A stretch of DNA of 64,000 nucleotides from Lumbricus terrestris (GCA_949752735.1 OX457053.1:6701135-6765134); one strand, 5' to 3'. Counted from the first letter of the stretch, positions 45,701-55,827 are shown. Program-made: numbers and translations. The notes: generated by a model not told the origin, from the letters alone.

Positions 45701-48116
45701 GTGAAGATGATGTCGTTGATCTTCACCTCAAACTTCTGGCCGCAGAAGTCGGGCTTCGTTGGAGCGAGGAGGTTCGCGAGGACTTTCTCTGAATAACTTA
45801 ACAAAGCATTTTGTTATTGGAATAAAACTGGATGTCAAGGGGGTTATTGCACATAACAGAGAACAGCAGGACTTAAGTCAACCAGGGTGGGTGAGAATCG
45901 CTTGAGGGTTTCAACCCAATAGCCATTTTTATACCCTGTAGTCAAGTCTTCATTGCATACCGATATCCACACAAAGCAATGTCTAAACTCCCCGACTCCC
46001 AGTTATTTTCTATAATTCTCATACGGAAGCTAACAACATATACTCATTCATTGAGTACAGAAATTTATATAGCACCCCAACACGGTCACTATTCACCAAT
46101 GTCTCTGATCCCCAGCATGGCTTAAAGGGACGATTATGTGAGAGTAAACTGTATCAGAATGGCAGTACCAAGGGAAGCCGTTACATACCAAGTGGACAAA
46201 AACGAAGATGGCACAACTTTTGTGAGAGGCAGTCAGTGAGTGTCAACAATTAATTTCCCAGCCTTCGTGTACATGAGTGGGTGTCTAGTTTTCTCCCTCA
46301 CCCCAATGAAAAGTAATCACCATCATCATCATTTTCATCACCATTATGACCATAACCATCACCTTCAACACATTATCAACGCTAAGACTGTCTTACCCGG
46401 TCAGAATGCCGTCATCGGAGCCAAAGCTGTAGTTATATCTGAAACATAAATAGCCATTTCCATGAGAAAATTAAACTTGAAACCCTTCCTTTACCCAAGC
46501 TGCATCTGGGCAAATTTATACACATAATGCATCTTGGGAAGTCAGATGATTGGTGAGATGAGCCGTAGGAGATATCACCGGCAACCATTTCTGCATTTTT
46601 ACTGTGATAATTGCATTATTTCGTGATGAATAAATATTTCCTTGCTTACTTACAATGTACATTCATTTTGCCTCTGAATAGTGTACACTGTGAGAGCCGC
46701 TTCAAAAAATTTTCATACATACACTTGTAAGCACAGTATGGCAATCTACACTAAAACTGGAGTCCTTTGCTCCCATTGGTCAGCAAGGATTTGAATAAAA
46801 GACCCAGCATCTTCATAAATGAAAATGCAATGATAATGTAAACCTTCAAAATATCTCCGTACTGCACAAAAACAGTATATGGGAGTGAAACTATTCAGCA
46901 GTGCATAATAGAAACACCTGTAGAGCAACATGGTGAATTTTGGTGCCTGGCTATACGTTCTGGAGCCTGGTCAGAAAATTCTGGAGGTCAATCTGAGCTA
47001 TACATCACTGCGCAAAGCTAAAAGGAATGGCAGTGACAATGGCGGTAGTAAGAAATGCAAAGCAGATTCTCTGAAAAGTCATGAGCCATTCACGAAAGAT
47101 TGATGTAACAGTTCTAAGCAACAAAGCAAGAGCAATAAAATCATGATGGAATGCATTTTACAGATATGGGTAACTTAATTGCATAATTTTATGGTAGTAA
47201 ATGCTGACATACATCAGTCTACTCACTTTGGAACGGTGTATGTAACTATGAGGGAGTTCTTCATTGCAAATCGATTGTAGGAATAATCTGCAATTGATAA
47301 ACAGCGACATAGTCATAACACACTTAAACAGTTGTATTTTTCTCAATTGAAGAACTACACCACTTAAATTGTAAATGCACTACTAAATTTTCCACTCCAA
47401 TTATACTTCACCACACACAGTAATCTGTACAATATATTTAGCAGTGACTGGATAAAGAAACTCCACCATTACTTGTACTAAAGGCAGTGCCTGAGCAAAT
47501 TTGGGAGAAGGGTCTGGGAGAGAGCTTGGTGAGCCTGTCTCCAGAAAATGCTTGCAAAGTTCAATCTGAAATGACATACTTTCAAAATACAGAGCCAAAT
47601 TAGGCTCATAAAATCGTAACTTTTTATCTCCATCATCAGTAACAAACATCATAGTATAAACTGTTAGGAAAGGCTTTACAGGCAAGAAAAATACTGATTG
47701 GCTAGTTACTTGACTGCGTCATTTGCCGTGCCCGGGTCGGCAGCGTCTATGAACATCATAAAGGGTGCTATATAAGTTACACAGATAGGTAAACAGGTAG
47801 GCAGAGACAGACAGACAGAGACAGGCAGGCAAACAGCTAGACAGGTAGATACTGACTCAGTGATCTATGCATCACAACTCGCAATCCATGCAAGACACTG
47901 ATAAAGCAACTTACCTGGTTTATCCTGTTCCGCAGGTAATGGCAACTCGTATGGGTAACGAAACAATAGCTTTTCTCCTCCTGCACTGTAAGTTACTAAG
48001 AACAGAGCAATTGGGTCGGATTCTGACTTTGTCAGTTTGAACATCCCCTTCACGTCCAGACGCATCCTACCCTCGTCGATTTCACTTTGCGTTGGATACG
48101 CGTCAATTAGGTTCAT
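36618..48116 (-). CDS. NPRL3: NPRL3 (GATOR1 complex subunit), 12 exons
   Basis: NPRL3 pairs with NPRL2 and DEPDC5 in GATOR1, a lysosome-associated complex that inhibits Rag GTPases and so mTORC1 when amino acids are scarce. Twelve exons can be joined with canonical splice sites and consistent phases. They total 1617 nt (538 residues; 556 with the alternative exon-5 donor), close to the roughly 570 of vertebrate NPRL3. Diagnostic runs in order: GGEKLLFRYPY, FCGQKFEVKINDIIF, DIIFNVVFALR, VKVYINSWIAVSLCL, CIKAIRPYHAML, LPLDVSPALVKLVRVSSPVK, LVYWGKAMIVFPLCE, VVVWLLRHRLIYQVHTFVHL, and the winged-helix-like C-terminus YFNGQFHLEAIMFYENMRRS then DKFRDVLL. The start ATG at 48114-48116 has a stop upstream in frame; ATG at 48042-48044 would better match the vertebrate N-terminus. 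The acidic/serine-rich linker of vertebrate proteins is shortened to a KDGEAENEDEEME run. No disruption is seen. Confidence 0.95.
37130..37365. repeat. CA/TA-rich and LINE-tail-like repeat in NPRL3 intron 11
   Basis: Alternating ACACATAC words lead into AAGTCAAAGGGTTAAACCAG, which resembles the LINE tail at 30.7 kb (TGTCAAAGGGTTAAGCCC). Confidence 0.45.
37371..37518 (-). CDS. NPRL3: NPRL3 exon 11
   Basis: TTTTTTAG| acceptor and CG|GTTGGT donor. It encodes TELFVKFTVAERQSIFACPA then EEDLLLLER, matching the LS..ER..I...PA segment of vertebrate NPRL3. LINE-like 3' sequence (GTCAAAGGGTTAAACC) abuts the donor side. Confidence 0.88.
37988..38171 (-). CDS. NPRL3: NPRL3 exon 10
   Basis: GTTTAG| acceptor and CCAA|GTAAGC donor. 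It encodes QVVVWLLRHRLIYQVHTFVH, then an acidic linker ENEDEEMEASKD. This is the conserved helix before the variable linker. Confidence 0.92.
38580..38690 (-). repeat. Inverted copy of the 31.34-kb repeat
   Basis: The reverse complement reads GGCTTGGGACTGGCACTGCC in the same order as the plus-strand copy. It lies in NPRL3 intron 9. Confidence 0.6.
38796..38925 (-). CDS. NPRL3: NPRL3 exon 9
   Basis: CTTTTAG| acceptor and CCA|GTAGGC donor. It encodes LRFQAQFPGLCLPEILAEFS then VPCPLKDHRDVIGLQQNP. The 165-codon plus-strand frame across it is an antisense shadow. Confidence 0.85.
39644..39750 (-). CDS. NPRL3: NPRL3 exon 8
   Basis: TTTAAG| acceptor and CCGT|GTAAGT donor. It encodes VVRLVASLVYWGKAMIVFPL then CESNHYMVAPRT, one of the best conserved parts of the family. 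Confidence 0.92.
40290..40592. mobile_element. CAGTGGTTCCC-family element, left end degraded
   Basis: It shares AGGGCCACTTTTTCTTTGTT, TTGATGTTATTTATCGATGT and GGTTGGGAACCGCTG with the element at 4020-4355. The left terminus cannot be identified, so no target duplication can be assigned. It lies in NPRL3 intron 7. Confidence 0.75.
40670..40826 (-). CDS. NPRL3: NPRL3 exon 7
   Basis: CTTGTAG| acceptor and ACAG|GTTAGT donor. It encodes PYHAMLLTEDERVLLDSLPL, DVSPALVKLVRVSSPVKNLQ and SLASEADIDLRQ. A hAT element lies 63 bp upstream in the intron. Confidence 0.93.
40889..41271. mobile_element. Non-autonomous hAT element, CAGGGCTTTTT family
   Basis: Inverted ends CAGGGCTTTTTTAAC and CTTTAAAAAGCCCTG, with perfect 8-bp duplications CCATAATT (40881-40888, 41272-41279). 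GTGCAGTT(G/C)TA words occur at both ends. The middle carries GACTAAAAAAGGTCATCAG hairpin units. It lies in NPRL3 intron 6. Confidence 0.92.
41736..41770 (-). CDS. NPRL3: NPRL3 exon 6 (35-nt micro-exon)
   Basis: TTTGCAG| acceptor and TACG|GTAATT donor. It encodes PQVLQRCIKAI plus two bases of the next codon, matching the P..I...LKAIR segment. Its small size would be missed by simple frame scans; the phase joins perfectly to exon 7 (R|PYHA). Confidence 0.85.
41810..41872. repeat. TA microsatellite with TATAGA interruptions
   Basis: (TA)n with three ATATAGATAT units, in NPRL3 intron 5. Confidence 0.9.
41930..42095. repeat. CATGACAT-rich degenerate tandem repeat
   Basis: GCATGACATA, AATGTCATAG, GTACGTCATGG and GCATGACATAGCATGTCATA words recur about every 20-30 bp in both orientations, giving local hairpin potential. 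Confidence 0.55.
42150..42390 (+). repeat. SINE family S2 copy in NPRL3 intron 5
   Basis: GTTCAAGTCAAGTTCCAGCC, CATGGCAGAAAA, TAATGAGTGTGCTAACTGCA, TGTTGGTGGGA and GTTAGCACTTCATATCTGG follow the order of the minus-strand copy at 2.06-2.3 kb. Confidence 0.55.
42719..42791 (-). CDS. NPRL3: NPRL3 exon 5
   Basis: CTTCTAG| acceptor. It encodes ICSTGGVKVYINSWIAVSLC then LEPK. Two phase-0 donors are possible: CAAAG|GTCAAT at 42719, or CTCAAG|GTCAGA at 42665, the latter adding 18 residues (VNGLVCQRSSGDRPVLLK). Vertebrate NPRL3 has an intermediate length here, so the choice is open. Confidence 0.85.
43158..43242 (-). CDS. NPRL3: NPRL3 exon 4
   Basis: ATTTAG| acceptor and GAAGA|GTAAGC donor. It encodes DGPLSAEIFDKCLEESTLAK then CLKRIYE. 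The phase-2 end joins exon 5 as YEDICSTGG. Confidence 0.85.
44512..44665 (-). CDS. NPRL3: NPRL3 exon 3
   Basis: TGCTAG| acceptor and GAAG|GTAAAC donor. It encodes VIATYQDLSRQLAVALCHEE, HRMGYMSSQKRIMLSIQDD. This is the helical segment after the longin-like fold. Confidence 0.92.
44885..45065 (+). repeat. SINE family S2 copy in NPRL3 intron 2
   Basis: A B-box-like GGGTTCAAATCCTGAGC preceded by GATGTGGAGAATGCGGTAG, then CAATGAGTACACTCAC. It is a tRNA-like head, shorter than other copies. Confidence 0.5.
45607..45788 (-). CDS. NPRL3: NPRL3 exon 2
   Basis: TTATTCAG| acceptor and TAAGG|GTACGC donor. It encodes EKVLANLLAPTKPDFCGQKF, EVKINDIIFTGFPTVLN and TDIIFNVVFALR, part of the N-terminal longin-like domain. 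Confidence 0.93.
47915..48116 (-). CDS. NPRL3: NPRL3 exon 1 (start)
   Basis: It encodes MNLIDAYPTQSEIDEGRMRL and, after a second in-frame ATG at 48044, MFKLTKSESDPIALFLVTYS then AGGEKLLFRYPYELPLP, with an CCAG|GTAAGT donor. The second ATG gives an N-terminus like vertebrate NPRL3. Confidence 0.9.
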
Positions 48117-48360
48117 CGCAATTACCAACAACTGTCTTTGAGTAATCTTTGGGTAATCCCGAAGAACGAGTGCCTGTCTATATTATGGCTGCACACGACT
48201 TCATTCAAATAAGGAAGTAGCTACCAGCCACCTACCGCCAACTCCCTAGGTTTGTTTTAAACAATTTCTGTATCATTTAATTGCTGAGAAATAAAATTAG
48301 TCTCGTAAGCGATGTAAATACTCGCTGCTGCCGCTGTCGTTTACTATGATTTGCCTCAAA

Positions 48361-48885
48361 CAGGGATGCCACTCTGAATTTTAAAAAGGTCAGATCCGCC
48401 CGAAAAAGGCTATAAAAGGCTAGATCGACAATTTATACGGCTCTGTGAAAAACACACGAACTTTTTCCATTTTTCCGGTTTTAAATTTCTGAAGAACTTT
48501 TTAAGTCAGGCGATGATTAAAATTTGCTCTTTTATTTCCGGATAAAATTTCTGTATAATTTATGCCGATCTTTTTTAGTCTTTCGCTCCAAAATGTACAA
48601 TTTTTGGTCCGAATTCACAATTTTTTTTACTTTTTTCAAATAATTTTTTTATGTTATATAACTTTGCATAAATGTTTTTTCTATTATTTATTTCCTCTGT
48701 AAACTACTGTACCTTTGCTAGTGGTCTATTAAAGAATATTCTTACTTACTTACTTAAAAGTTAGAAAAACCGCCGTGAGAAAAAGCTAGATCTTGACAAA
48801 AAACAGAAGACCTAAAAACCTAGATTTAGGTGGAAAAGGCCAAAGATTTTAAAATCTTTGGAAAAGGCTATGAGTGGCATCCCTA
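48361..48885. mobile_element. Non-autonomous hAT element, CAGGGATGCCACTC family
   Basis: The left end is CAGGGATGCCACTC and the right end GAGTGGCATCCCTA, inverted repeats with one terminal change. Perfect 8-bp duplications GCCTCAAA (48353-48360, 48886-48893). AAAAGGC(T)AGAT words line both arms. A LINE 3' tail (TATTAAAGAATATTCTTAC then TTACTTACTT) is embedded at about 48.70-48.76 kb. It lies 245 bp upstream of the NPRL3 start. Confidence 0.9.
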
Positions 48886-49021
48886 GCCTCAAAGAATCCT
48901 GGTACTTGCCCCAAAGAATTCTGGGATTTTCTCAAATTATCGCAAACTTTGAATGAATGAATGAATCAACGAACTAAACACGCTTTTATTGTCAACCAAT
49001 TTCATGGCCAATCCAGTAACT

Positions 49022-49130
49022 CAGTGGTTTTCAACCTTTTCCAGTGGCGGAACCTTTCTCAACGCACTATTTGCTCGCGGAACCCTGCGCATGTCACCCC
49101 TCCAGTATTTCAAAATATACATAGCCTTCA
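49022..49130. mobile_element. Left end of a hAT-type element
   Basis: CAGTGGTTTTCAACCTTTTC followed by GCGGAACC words is a typical hAT terminus. No matching right end was found, so it is truncated. Confidence 0.45.
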
Positions 49131-49557
49131 GTGGTAATCTGTAAAATTATGTAAAATTTGGATGTGCGTTACTTTCACTTCTGGTGCAGTCTATAGTATC
49201 ACATTGCAACTATACTTGCCTTAGAATTCTAGAAGTTAGTGTAGGTCCAGTGCACAAAACACTGTCATGGAACAACTGCATATTTCGCCAACAGCTATCC
49301 ATCCATTTGACAGACGGATAGAATATTGAAAAACGAAAAATTCGCTCTATTATGGATTTGTTTAAATTGTCTTAAAGTAGCCTATCCTTTTTTAAGTTTA
49401 CTGCGAAACTTGTGCCTGATTTAAGTCTTGCACGCATCGTAGAGAGACATAATTATAGACAGAAGCATAATGATTCATCTTCAACATAAAGGAATCGTTT
49501 GGGGGGCTGGCTCAGCCGTCATGAATGTGGTGAGTGAAACAAAGCTATAGTGGGGCG

Positions 49558-51110
49558 CAGGGCCTACTACGCCATGGGGGGATGGAAGCAGACTGCTTCC
49601 AATTTGGGCCAGGGGGGAAAGGTTTCCCCCCCTAATGATAAAGTTGAGTATAGAAGATTTACTCCATAACATTTCCCCCCGATATTCCCCAGCATCTGCC
49701 ATGGACTTCCTCCTGGTAAATCCCCCCAACAATCCCCTCCCTGTCATAACACAGGGTAAATCTTCATTTAATTTGACTTTTGCTAAACACTCACATAAAT
49801 TTGTCCTTGCACTTCCATCAAATTCGCACCCATCAGGGCTTGCCAAGTGGGGGGAGTAAGTAGTCTGATGCCCTGATCCAACTTGTGCCAGAGGAAAATC
49901 CCCCTATTGATAGATGGGCATAAGAGATTTCCTTCTGGACATATCCCCCCGGCATCTCCCTCTGTAACATCCCTCCCCGCACCAACGGTAAATTTCCCTT
50001 GAACGTTCATCCCGTCATCTCAAGGGTAGATATTCATTTAGTATGGCCTTTGCTTTGCAGTCACTTACATTTGTCCTTGCACATATATGGCGCTCGCTCT
50101 CACAACTCATAATTAATAACATTAACTGTTTTAAAAAATTAAAGTATATTTTATATCTACTGACACTGCATTTGTTATATACAAGAAGTTGATATTTTAC
50201 TGAATGCTGGACTTTTCCAAACTTCACAGGACTACTAATGCAATGCACTGTTAACCCATAATGAGAAATTTTAGAATGTTACCATTATATTGTGCAAATT
50301 TTAAAAAATAATAAATAATGGGGAGGCGACATTTTACGATATCCTACACCACATTTCTGAGCATGGGTGCACATGGAGACCTAGGGGGGGACAGGGGGAC
50401 GGTCCTGCCCAAAGAAAGTGTTGGGGGACGGCCCATGCATTTGTCCCCCCCAATGTTTGAGCGCCAAGACTTTTCGGTGGCGAAAAAAAAAATTCGTCGA
50501 ATTTTTTGCCCAGATGACTAAAAAAAAAAAAGGTCATCAACTTTTTTGGCGGCGAAAACAGAAATATTTCGTCCAGATTTTGTCCGGATGACTAAAAAAA
50601 AGTCATCAACTTTTTTGGCGGCGAAAATAGAAATATTTCGTCCAGATTTTGGCCGGATGACTAAAAAAAAAAGGTGATCAACTTTTTTGGCGGCGAAAAA
50701 ATTTTTTCCCCCGAGATTTTTCGCCAGTCGTCAGAAATTTTTAAGAAAATCTCGCGTCTTTCCGTCCCCCCCAATTCTCGGCCCAGGTCTCCGCCTATGT
50801 TTCTGAGCATTGAATTCACGAGCAATTTTGTGAAGATGACAGCTTAAAAAGGTACAATTACAGCGTGCAAATCCAAAAAAGTGAAATTTTCATGACTTTA
50901 TCGTTCATAAACAGCTAGCAAACAAGGGTCTAAAACATGCGCTCTAGTCGATGCCAACAGCTAAAAATGCGTTTGTTTCTGGGGCTCCGCCCCCAGCTTA
51001 CGACGCTTCCCCAGACCCCCTACCTCCTAGTCACTTGGAATAATTATAGGCAAAAAGTTTCTGTTAGGGGGGGATTGCTTCCACCTTCCAGGGGGGGATA
51101 GTAGGCCCTG
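49558..51110. mobile_element. Non-autonomous hAT element, CAGGGCCTACTA family
   Basis: The left end is CAGGGCCTACTACGCC and the right end GATAGTAGGCCCTG. Perfect 8-bp duplications GTGGGGCG (49550-49557, 51111-51118). GGGGGGATGGAAGCAGA and ATTGCTTCCACCTTCC extend the inverted match. Near the right end, GGGGCTCCGCCCCCAG and CCCCAGACCCCCT resemble the right end of the OTU-hAT transposon. A second element is nested at 50362. No transposase frame. Confidence 0.92.
50362..50799. mobile_element. Nested non-autonomous hAT element, CATRGGYGGAG family
   Basis: The left end is CATGGGTGCACATGGAGACC, the right end GGTCTCCGCCTATG, matching with a 6-bp insertion on the left. Perfect 8-bp duplications TTTCTGAG (50354-50361, 50800-50807). 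The inside is three to four units of ATGACTAAAAAAAGTCATCA plus ACTTTTTTGGCGGCGAAAA. Confidence 0.88.
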
Positions 51111-51882
51111 GTGGGGCGGCTGGGGCCGAGGGCCTTCAGCTTATTTGGGGAGTTTCCTCGTCGTTTGTTAGTTGTTTCTGCATCTGAAAAGTGCTTTTGT
51201 CACAATAATAACACACCTAATTATTTTTTCAAACATCTTATACTTTCCAAGAAATAAATAGCGAGCATAGGCTGTAGAACATAGGCCTGTCAGTTAACGC
51301 TTCTACAGATAGTTATGCTTGACGCTCAGCCTTTACATTTGCAAAATTTTAATATCCTCTAATTCTGGATAAGAAATTTAACCACTGGATCTTCAAAATG
51401 AACTGATCAAAAGAGATGTAGATCAAACAAATCATTGTCCTAGAGCTCAGCAGATTCATTCGGTCCAGAACAGCCCCAACAACATGGCCATATGTCTACC
51501 ATATGGGAAAAATACATCCGTGTAGCCCTTAAGGGCTGCATAAGTTATACAGATGGCACAGCCATATAGCATTTGCCATATGCATACCATACAAATCCTG
51601 CATGATGTTATGCATTCAGAAATTGCGAGAAACGCATCAGAGTGTGAAGTCCGACAGGTCTACAGAAGTTGTTGGAAATGAGGGGATAAAAATCGAAAAC
51701 TTCTGAGTAGCCATGGTCTAAGGCAGCATTATACAGGCGCACGTCTCTGACATTATTGTATTAATAGAGACTTGCCGATACGGACCAAGTGATAGTTAAT
51801 GAGCCACGTTTACATATCCCAATGTAGGGCCACACACACACGAGCGCCCACGCGCGCACAACTACGCGTACGTCCACTCACA

Positions 51883-53332
51883 CAGGGGCGGATCCAGGGG
51901 GGGGCCAATCCGGCCATGCCCCCCCCCATTTCAAATCACCATGGGATGTGGCCCCCCCCATCCATGGTGGCAAAAAAAATTCAGGGTGTCAGTCATGCAC
52001 AGGAGAATTAATGTATAAATGTAATTAAAATCTATAATAAAAATAATGTATAAATGTAATTAAAATCTAATCTAAGTCTCTCACGCAATTGCATTGTCTT
52101 TATATAAAGCATCGAAATGAAACAATCTTTCAACAGTATCCAACTATGATTTATGGCATGCAATGTATGTTATTCGTGTATATATTCGTAGTAAATTGTA
52201 AAAACATTAACACTAATAAACACAATTATAATTAAATACAACTAACTATTAATTACAAATCAAGTTAACACTAACAACAGTGTTTGGGATGTAATTTATT
52301 TTTTGCAGATGCTAAACAAATTTCAGGGCGAAACATGTTAAGTTTTGAGTTTAGTCTATTTATGTGCAATAAAATGCCGTGAATGATAACACATGTTTAC
52401 TCCTTGTTTTTATTTATTACTTACTATATTTCATTCAGTAGTGGGAAGTATTTTATTTATTCTAGTCTTAAAAAGTCATCAGTTTTTTTAGAAGAAAAAT
52501 TGAACACATTTCTGAAGATTTCTGACGGTTCACTAAAAATTCATAGTTTTGAACACCTTTTTTTGAAAATTTCACACGGAAGAATAAAAAGTCATCGCTC
52601 TTTTTAGACGAAAAATTAAACACCTTTTTTAAGATTTCGCACGGATGACTACAAAAGGTCATCAGTTTTTTTTACTCTAAATTGAACACCTTTTTTGAAA
52701 ATTTCGCACGGTAGACTAAAAAGTCATCACTCTTTTTAGACGAAAAATTAAACACCTTTTTTAAGATTTTGCACGGATAACTACAAAAGTCATCGGTTTT
52801 TTGGGATGCGAAATTGAACACCTTTTTTGAAAATTTCGCAAGGAAGATTAAAAAGTCGTAACTCTTTTTAGACGAAAAATTAAACACCTTTTTTAAGACT
52901 TTGCACGTATGACCAAAAAATGTCATCATTTTTAAAGTAAAGTCAAGTAAAGTCTATATTTATTGAGACCTTATGGCACTCTTATAAGCACTGAAAAGTA
53001 CAGCTATTTTGTTAAGATAACAGCTTAAAATGCTACCATTGCAATGTGAAATTCAAAAAGTTTCTGGTGGGGAGGGGCATATCCCCTCCCCACACCCCTC
53101 CCCTACCACTCTCGGCGCTGCGCGCCTCATGACTGTCTTTAGACGGTCAATTATCTACCCCTCCGGAAACCTCAATCCCCCCAGAGGTGGGGGCTAAATT
53201 AAACTCTGGTTTCGGCCAAAAACGACTAAAAAAGTTCATCAGATTTTTCAGCGAAAGATCAACGAAAAATTTTCCGACCACAGCCCAAATTTTTTTTGGC
53301 CCCCCCTTCGAAAATTCCTGGATCCGCCCCTG
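51883..53332. mobile_element. Non-autonomous hAT element, CAGGGGCGGATCC family
   Basis: The left end is CAGGGGCGGATCCAGG and the right end CCTGGATCCGCCCCTG, a perfect inverted repeat. Perfect 8-bp duplications CACTCACA (51875-51882, 53333-53340). It is 1450 bp with no transposase frame, and contains the minisatellite at 52.44-52.93 kb, a LINE-like AAAGTCTATATTTATTGAGA end, and a hairpin at 53.06-53.10 kb. Confidence 0.95.
52440..52935 (+). repeat. Minisatellite of AAAAGTCATC / GAACACCTTTTTTG units
   Basis: Alternating subunits of about 60 bp: GACTAAAAAGTCATC(A), TTTTTAGA(C)GAAAAATT, AAACACCTTTTTTAAGATTT, GCACGGATGACTA. About eight subunits, arranged as a higher-order repeat of about 120 bp. 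Frames on the minus strand (KKSDDFL repeated) are products of it. Confidence 0.8.
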
Positions 53333-53574
53333 CACTCACACGCATGCACGCACGTAGCCTACACACCTTAGACCGGTATATCCGATAGACAAATTTGTTG
53401 CAAGACATTGGCACTTTGGTGGCCTACAATGCATGCTCGACTTCAGCGCACTTTCAATGTTACTGCAAAGTGCACGCGTAGATCGACGATCATTTGCTTG
53501 AACTTCCCTACTTATGGAGTTACTAGCTGGGGTACTCGGCGTTGCCCGGGAAATTTATGATTCGACCCGCTCCC

Positions 53575-53765
53575 GGCCACAATCCCACCACACCGCAAAT
53601 TTTCCCCCACCACTTCCCCCAAACCCCCACCACCCACCCCACCACACCCCACCACACTCCGACCTCCACCGGTACGCCACCTGTGAAATTAGGGTTTTAC
53701 GGACAATTGTCTCCCCACTGCCCCACCCCACCCCACCGCCCCCACCCCTGCCCACCCGGCTACTG
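53575..53765 (+). repeat. CCCCACC-rich low-complexity tract
   Basis: Cytosine-rich runs (CCACCCCACC, CCCCCACC) with no gene. The overlapping proline- and histidine-rich frames are not credible. Confidence 0.7.
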
Positions 53766-54254
53766 CGGGCCGAGGTGTGTGTTGGGTGGAGGCGAGTCTC
53801 CCGCCTGTTGAAGGTACTTACGTACGGATCGTACCAGCCCAAGCAGCCGTATGAAATAACTGCAGGATCTGAGATGTTCGTTAATGTGTGCACAACGTTC
53901 CATACACATCATAATATTACTAGTGAAGGCTACTTATGCGTGTGTATGTAACCAGCTCACATACGCCATGCAATAGTCAGATATAGATCACACACAGTTT
54001 ACCACAACTTCAATGTCACACAGATTCAAGTTAGTTTACCAATAGGCCTACGTATTTATTTCATATACTATAGAAGGCATTTTTGTTAGCCATCCAAATG
54101 ACATAAGGTATCCATATGTGTGCTCTATGTTATTAGCATATCTAGACCATTTGCATTCCATGTGGTTCTAATATGTTCTACCAATACGCATTTCATACAG
54201 AAGGCAGATATGCTGACCATCAAAATGCCATAAAACACGCATACGGCCTCTCAG

Positions 54255-54258
54255 TCTC

Positions 54259-54303
<45 letters not shown>

Positions 54304-55245
54304 TACCCTGTCCCTGCCCTGTCCATCTCAGTCTCCCTTTCCCAATCCTTGCCCGTGTCCATCTCCATTTTTCCTGTCCGTGTCTCTGTCCCTGCCCTTG
54401 TCCCTCTTTCTATCAGTGTCCCTCTCCGTCTCCCTTTCCCAGTTCCTGTTACTCTCTGTCTCTATCTCTGTCTCTCTCTGTGTGTCTCAGTCTATGTGTC
54501 TGTTCCTGTCGCTGTTCCTCTCCGTCTCCCTTTCCCAGTTCCTGTTCCTATCTCTGTCTCTATCTCTGTCTCTCTCTGTGGGTGTCTCAGTCCCTGTGTC
54601 TGTTCCTGTCGCTGTCCCTCTCCATCCCATTTCCCAGTTCCTGTTCCTCTCTCTCTATCTCTGTCTCTCTCTGTGTGTGTCTCAGTCTCTGTGTCTGTTC
54701 CTGTCGCTGTCCCTCTCCGTCTCCCTTTCCCAGTTCCTGTCCCTGTCTCTGTCTCTGTCCCTGTCCCTGTCTCTGTCCTTGTCTCTTTTCGTCTTTTCGT
54801 CCCTGTCCCTGTCCCTGTCCATCCCCGTCTCCCATTCCCCGTCTGTCCGCGTCTGGCTCCTTTTCCCTGTCCGTGTCCGCGTCTCTGTCTCTGCTTCCCT
54901 GCCTCTGTCAATGTCCCTGTTCCTCTCCCTCGCCCTCTCCCTGTCCCTGTCTCTCTCTCTCTCTCCCAGTTCCTGCCCCTGTCCCTGACCCTGACTCTGT
55001 CTGTCTCTGTCTCTGTTCCTGTCGCTATTGCTCTCTCTCTCCGGTCTCCCTGGCGCTGTCCCTGTCTCTTTTCCTGTCCCTGTCCATGTCTCTCCCTCTC
55101 CCTCTCCCTCACTCTCCCGCTCTCTCTCCCTCCCCATCCCTGTCTGTCCGTCCGTACATATAAATATATATCTCCCCTCCCCTTCCCTCCCATCCCCTCC
55201 CCTCCCTCTCCCTCCCTCTCCCTCTCCCTCTCCCTCTCAACATGG
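54255..55245. repeat. Long TCTGTC/CCTGTC/CTCC pyrimidine tract
   Basis: Starts with (GA)n and (CAGA)n, then about 900 bp of TCTGTCCC, CTGTCTCT and CCTCTCCC words. Long open frames in several phases on both strands (up to 322 codons) come from the lack of stop-forming words. Confidence 0.95.
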
Positions 55246-55756
55246 ATACGCGTGGCTTCCATGTGTAGCCAGCCTATGTACACCACTTTTGAGCCACATG
55301 GATACGATATAGTATAACAATACATATCTCATACAGCAGACAGATCCGAAAACCATCAAAATGCAATATGGTATGCACGTGGCTTCCATGTGTAGCCAGC
55401 CTATGTACACCACTTTTGAGCCACATGGATGCGATATAGTATAACAATACATATCTCATACAGCAGACAGATCCGAAAACCATCAAAATGCAATATGGTA
55501 TGCACGTGGCTTCCATGTGTAGCCAGCCTATGTACACCACTTTTGAGCCACATGGATACGATATAGTATAACAATACATATCTCATACAGCAGACAGGTC
55601 CGAAAACCGTCAAAATGCAATATGGTATGCACGTGGCTTCCATGTGTAGCCAGCCTATGTACACCACTTTTGAGCCACATGGATACGATATAGTATAACA
55701 ATACATATCTCATACAGCAGACAGATCCGAAAACCGTCAAAATGCGCGCGTGTGTA

Positions 55757-55757
55757 T

Positions 55758-55827
<70 letters not shown>

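Noticed and set aside
49481..50010. Open frames in the 49.5-50 kb region (up to 121 codons)
   Set aside because: They lie inside a non-autonomous hAT element, on G/C-run-rich DNA, without any transposase motif.
54173..55325. Long overlapping open frames (up to 322 codons) rich in Ser, Leu, Val, Arg and Glu on both strands
   Set aside because: They lie entirely on a TCTGTC/CCTGTC simple-repeat tract, occur in several phases at once, and have no domain-like composition.
55252..55745. CRISPR-like array
   Set aside because: The 127-bp units are whole tandem repeats without unique spacers, in an animal genome.
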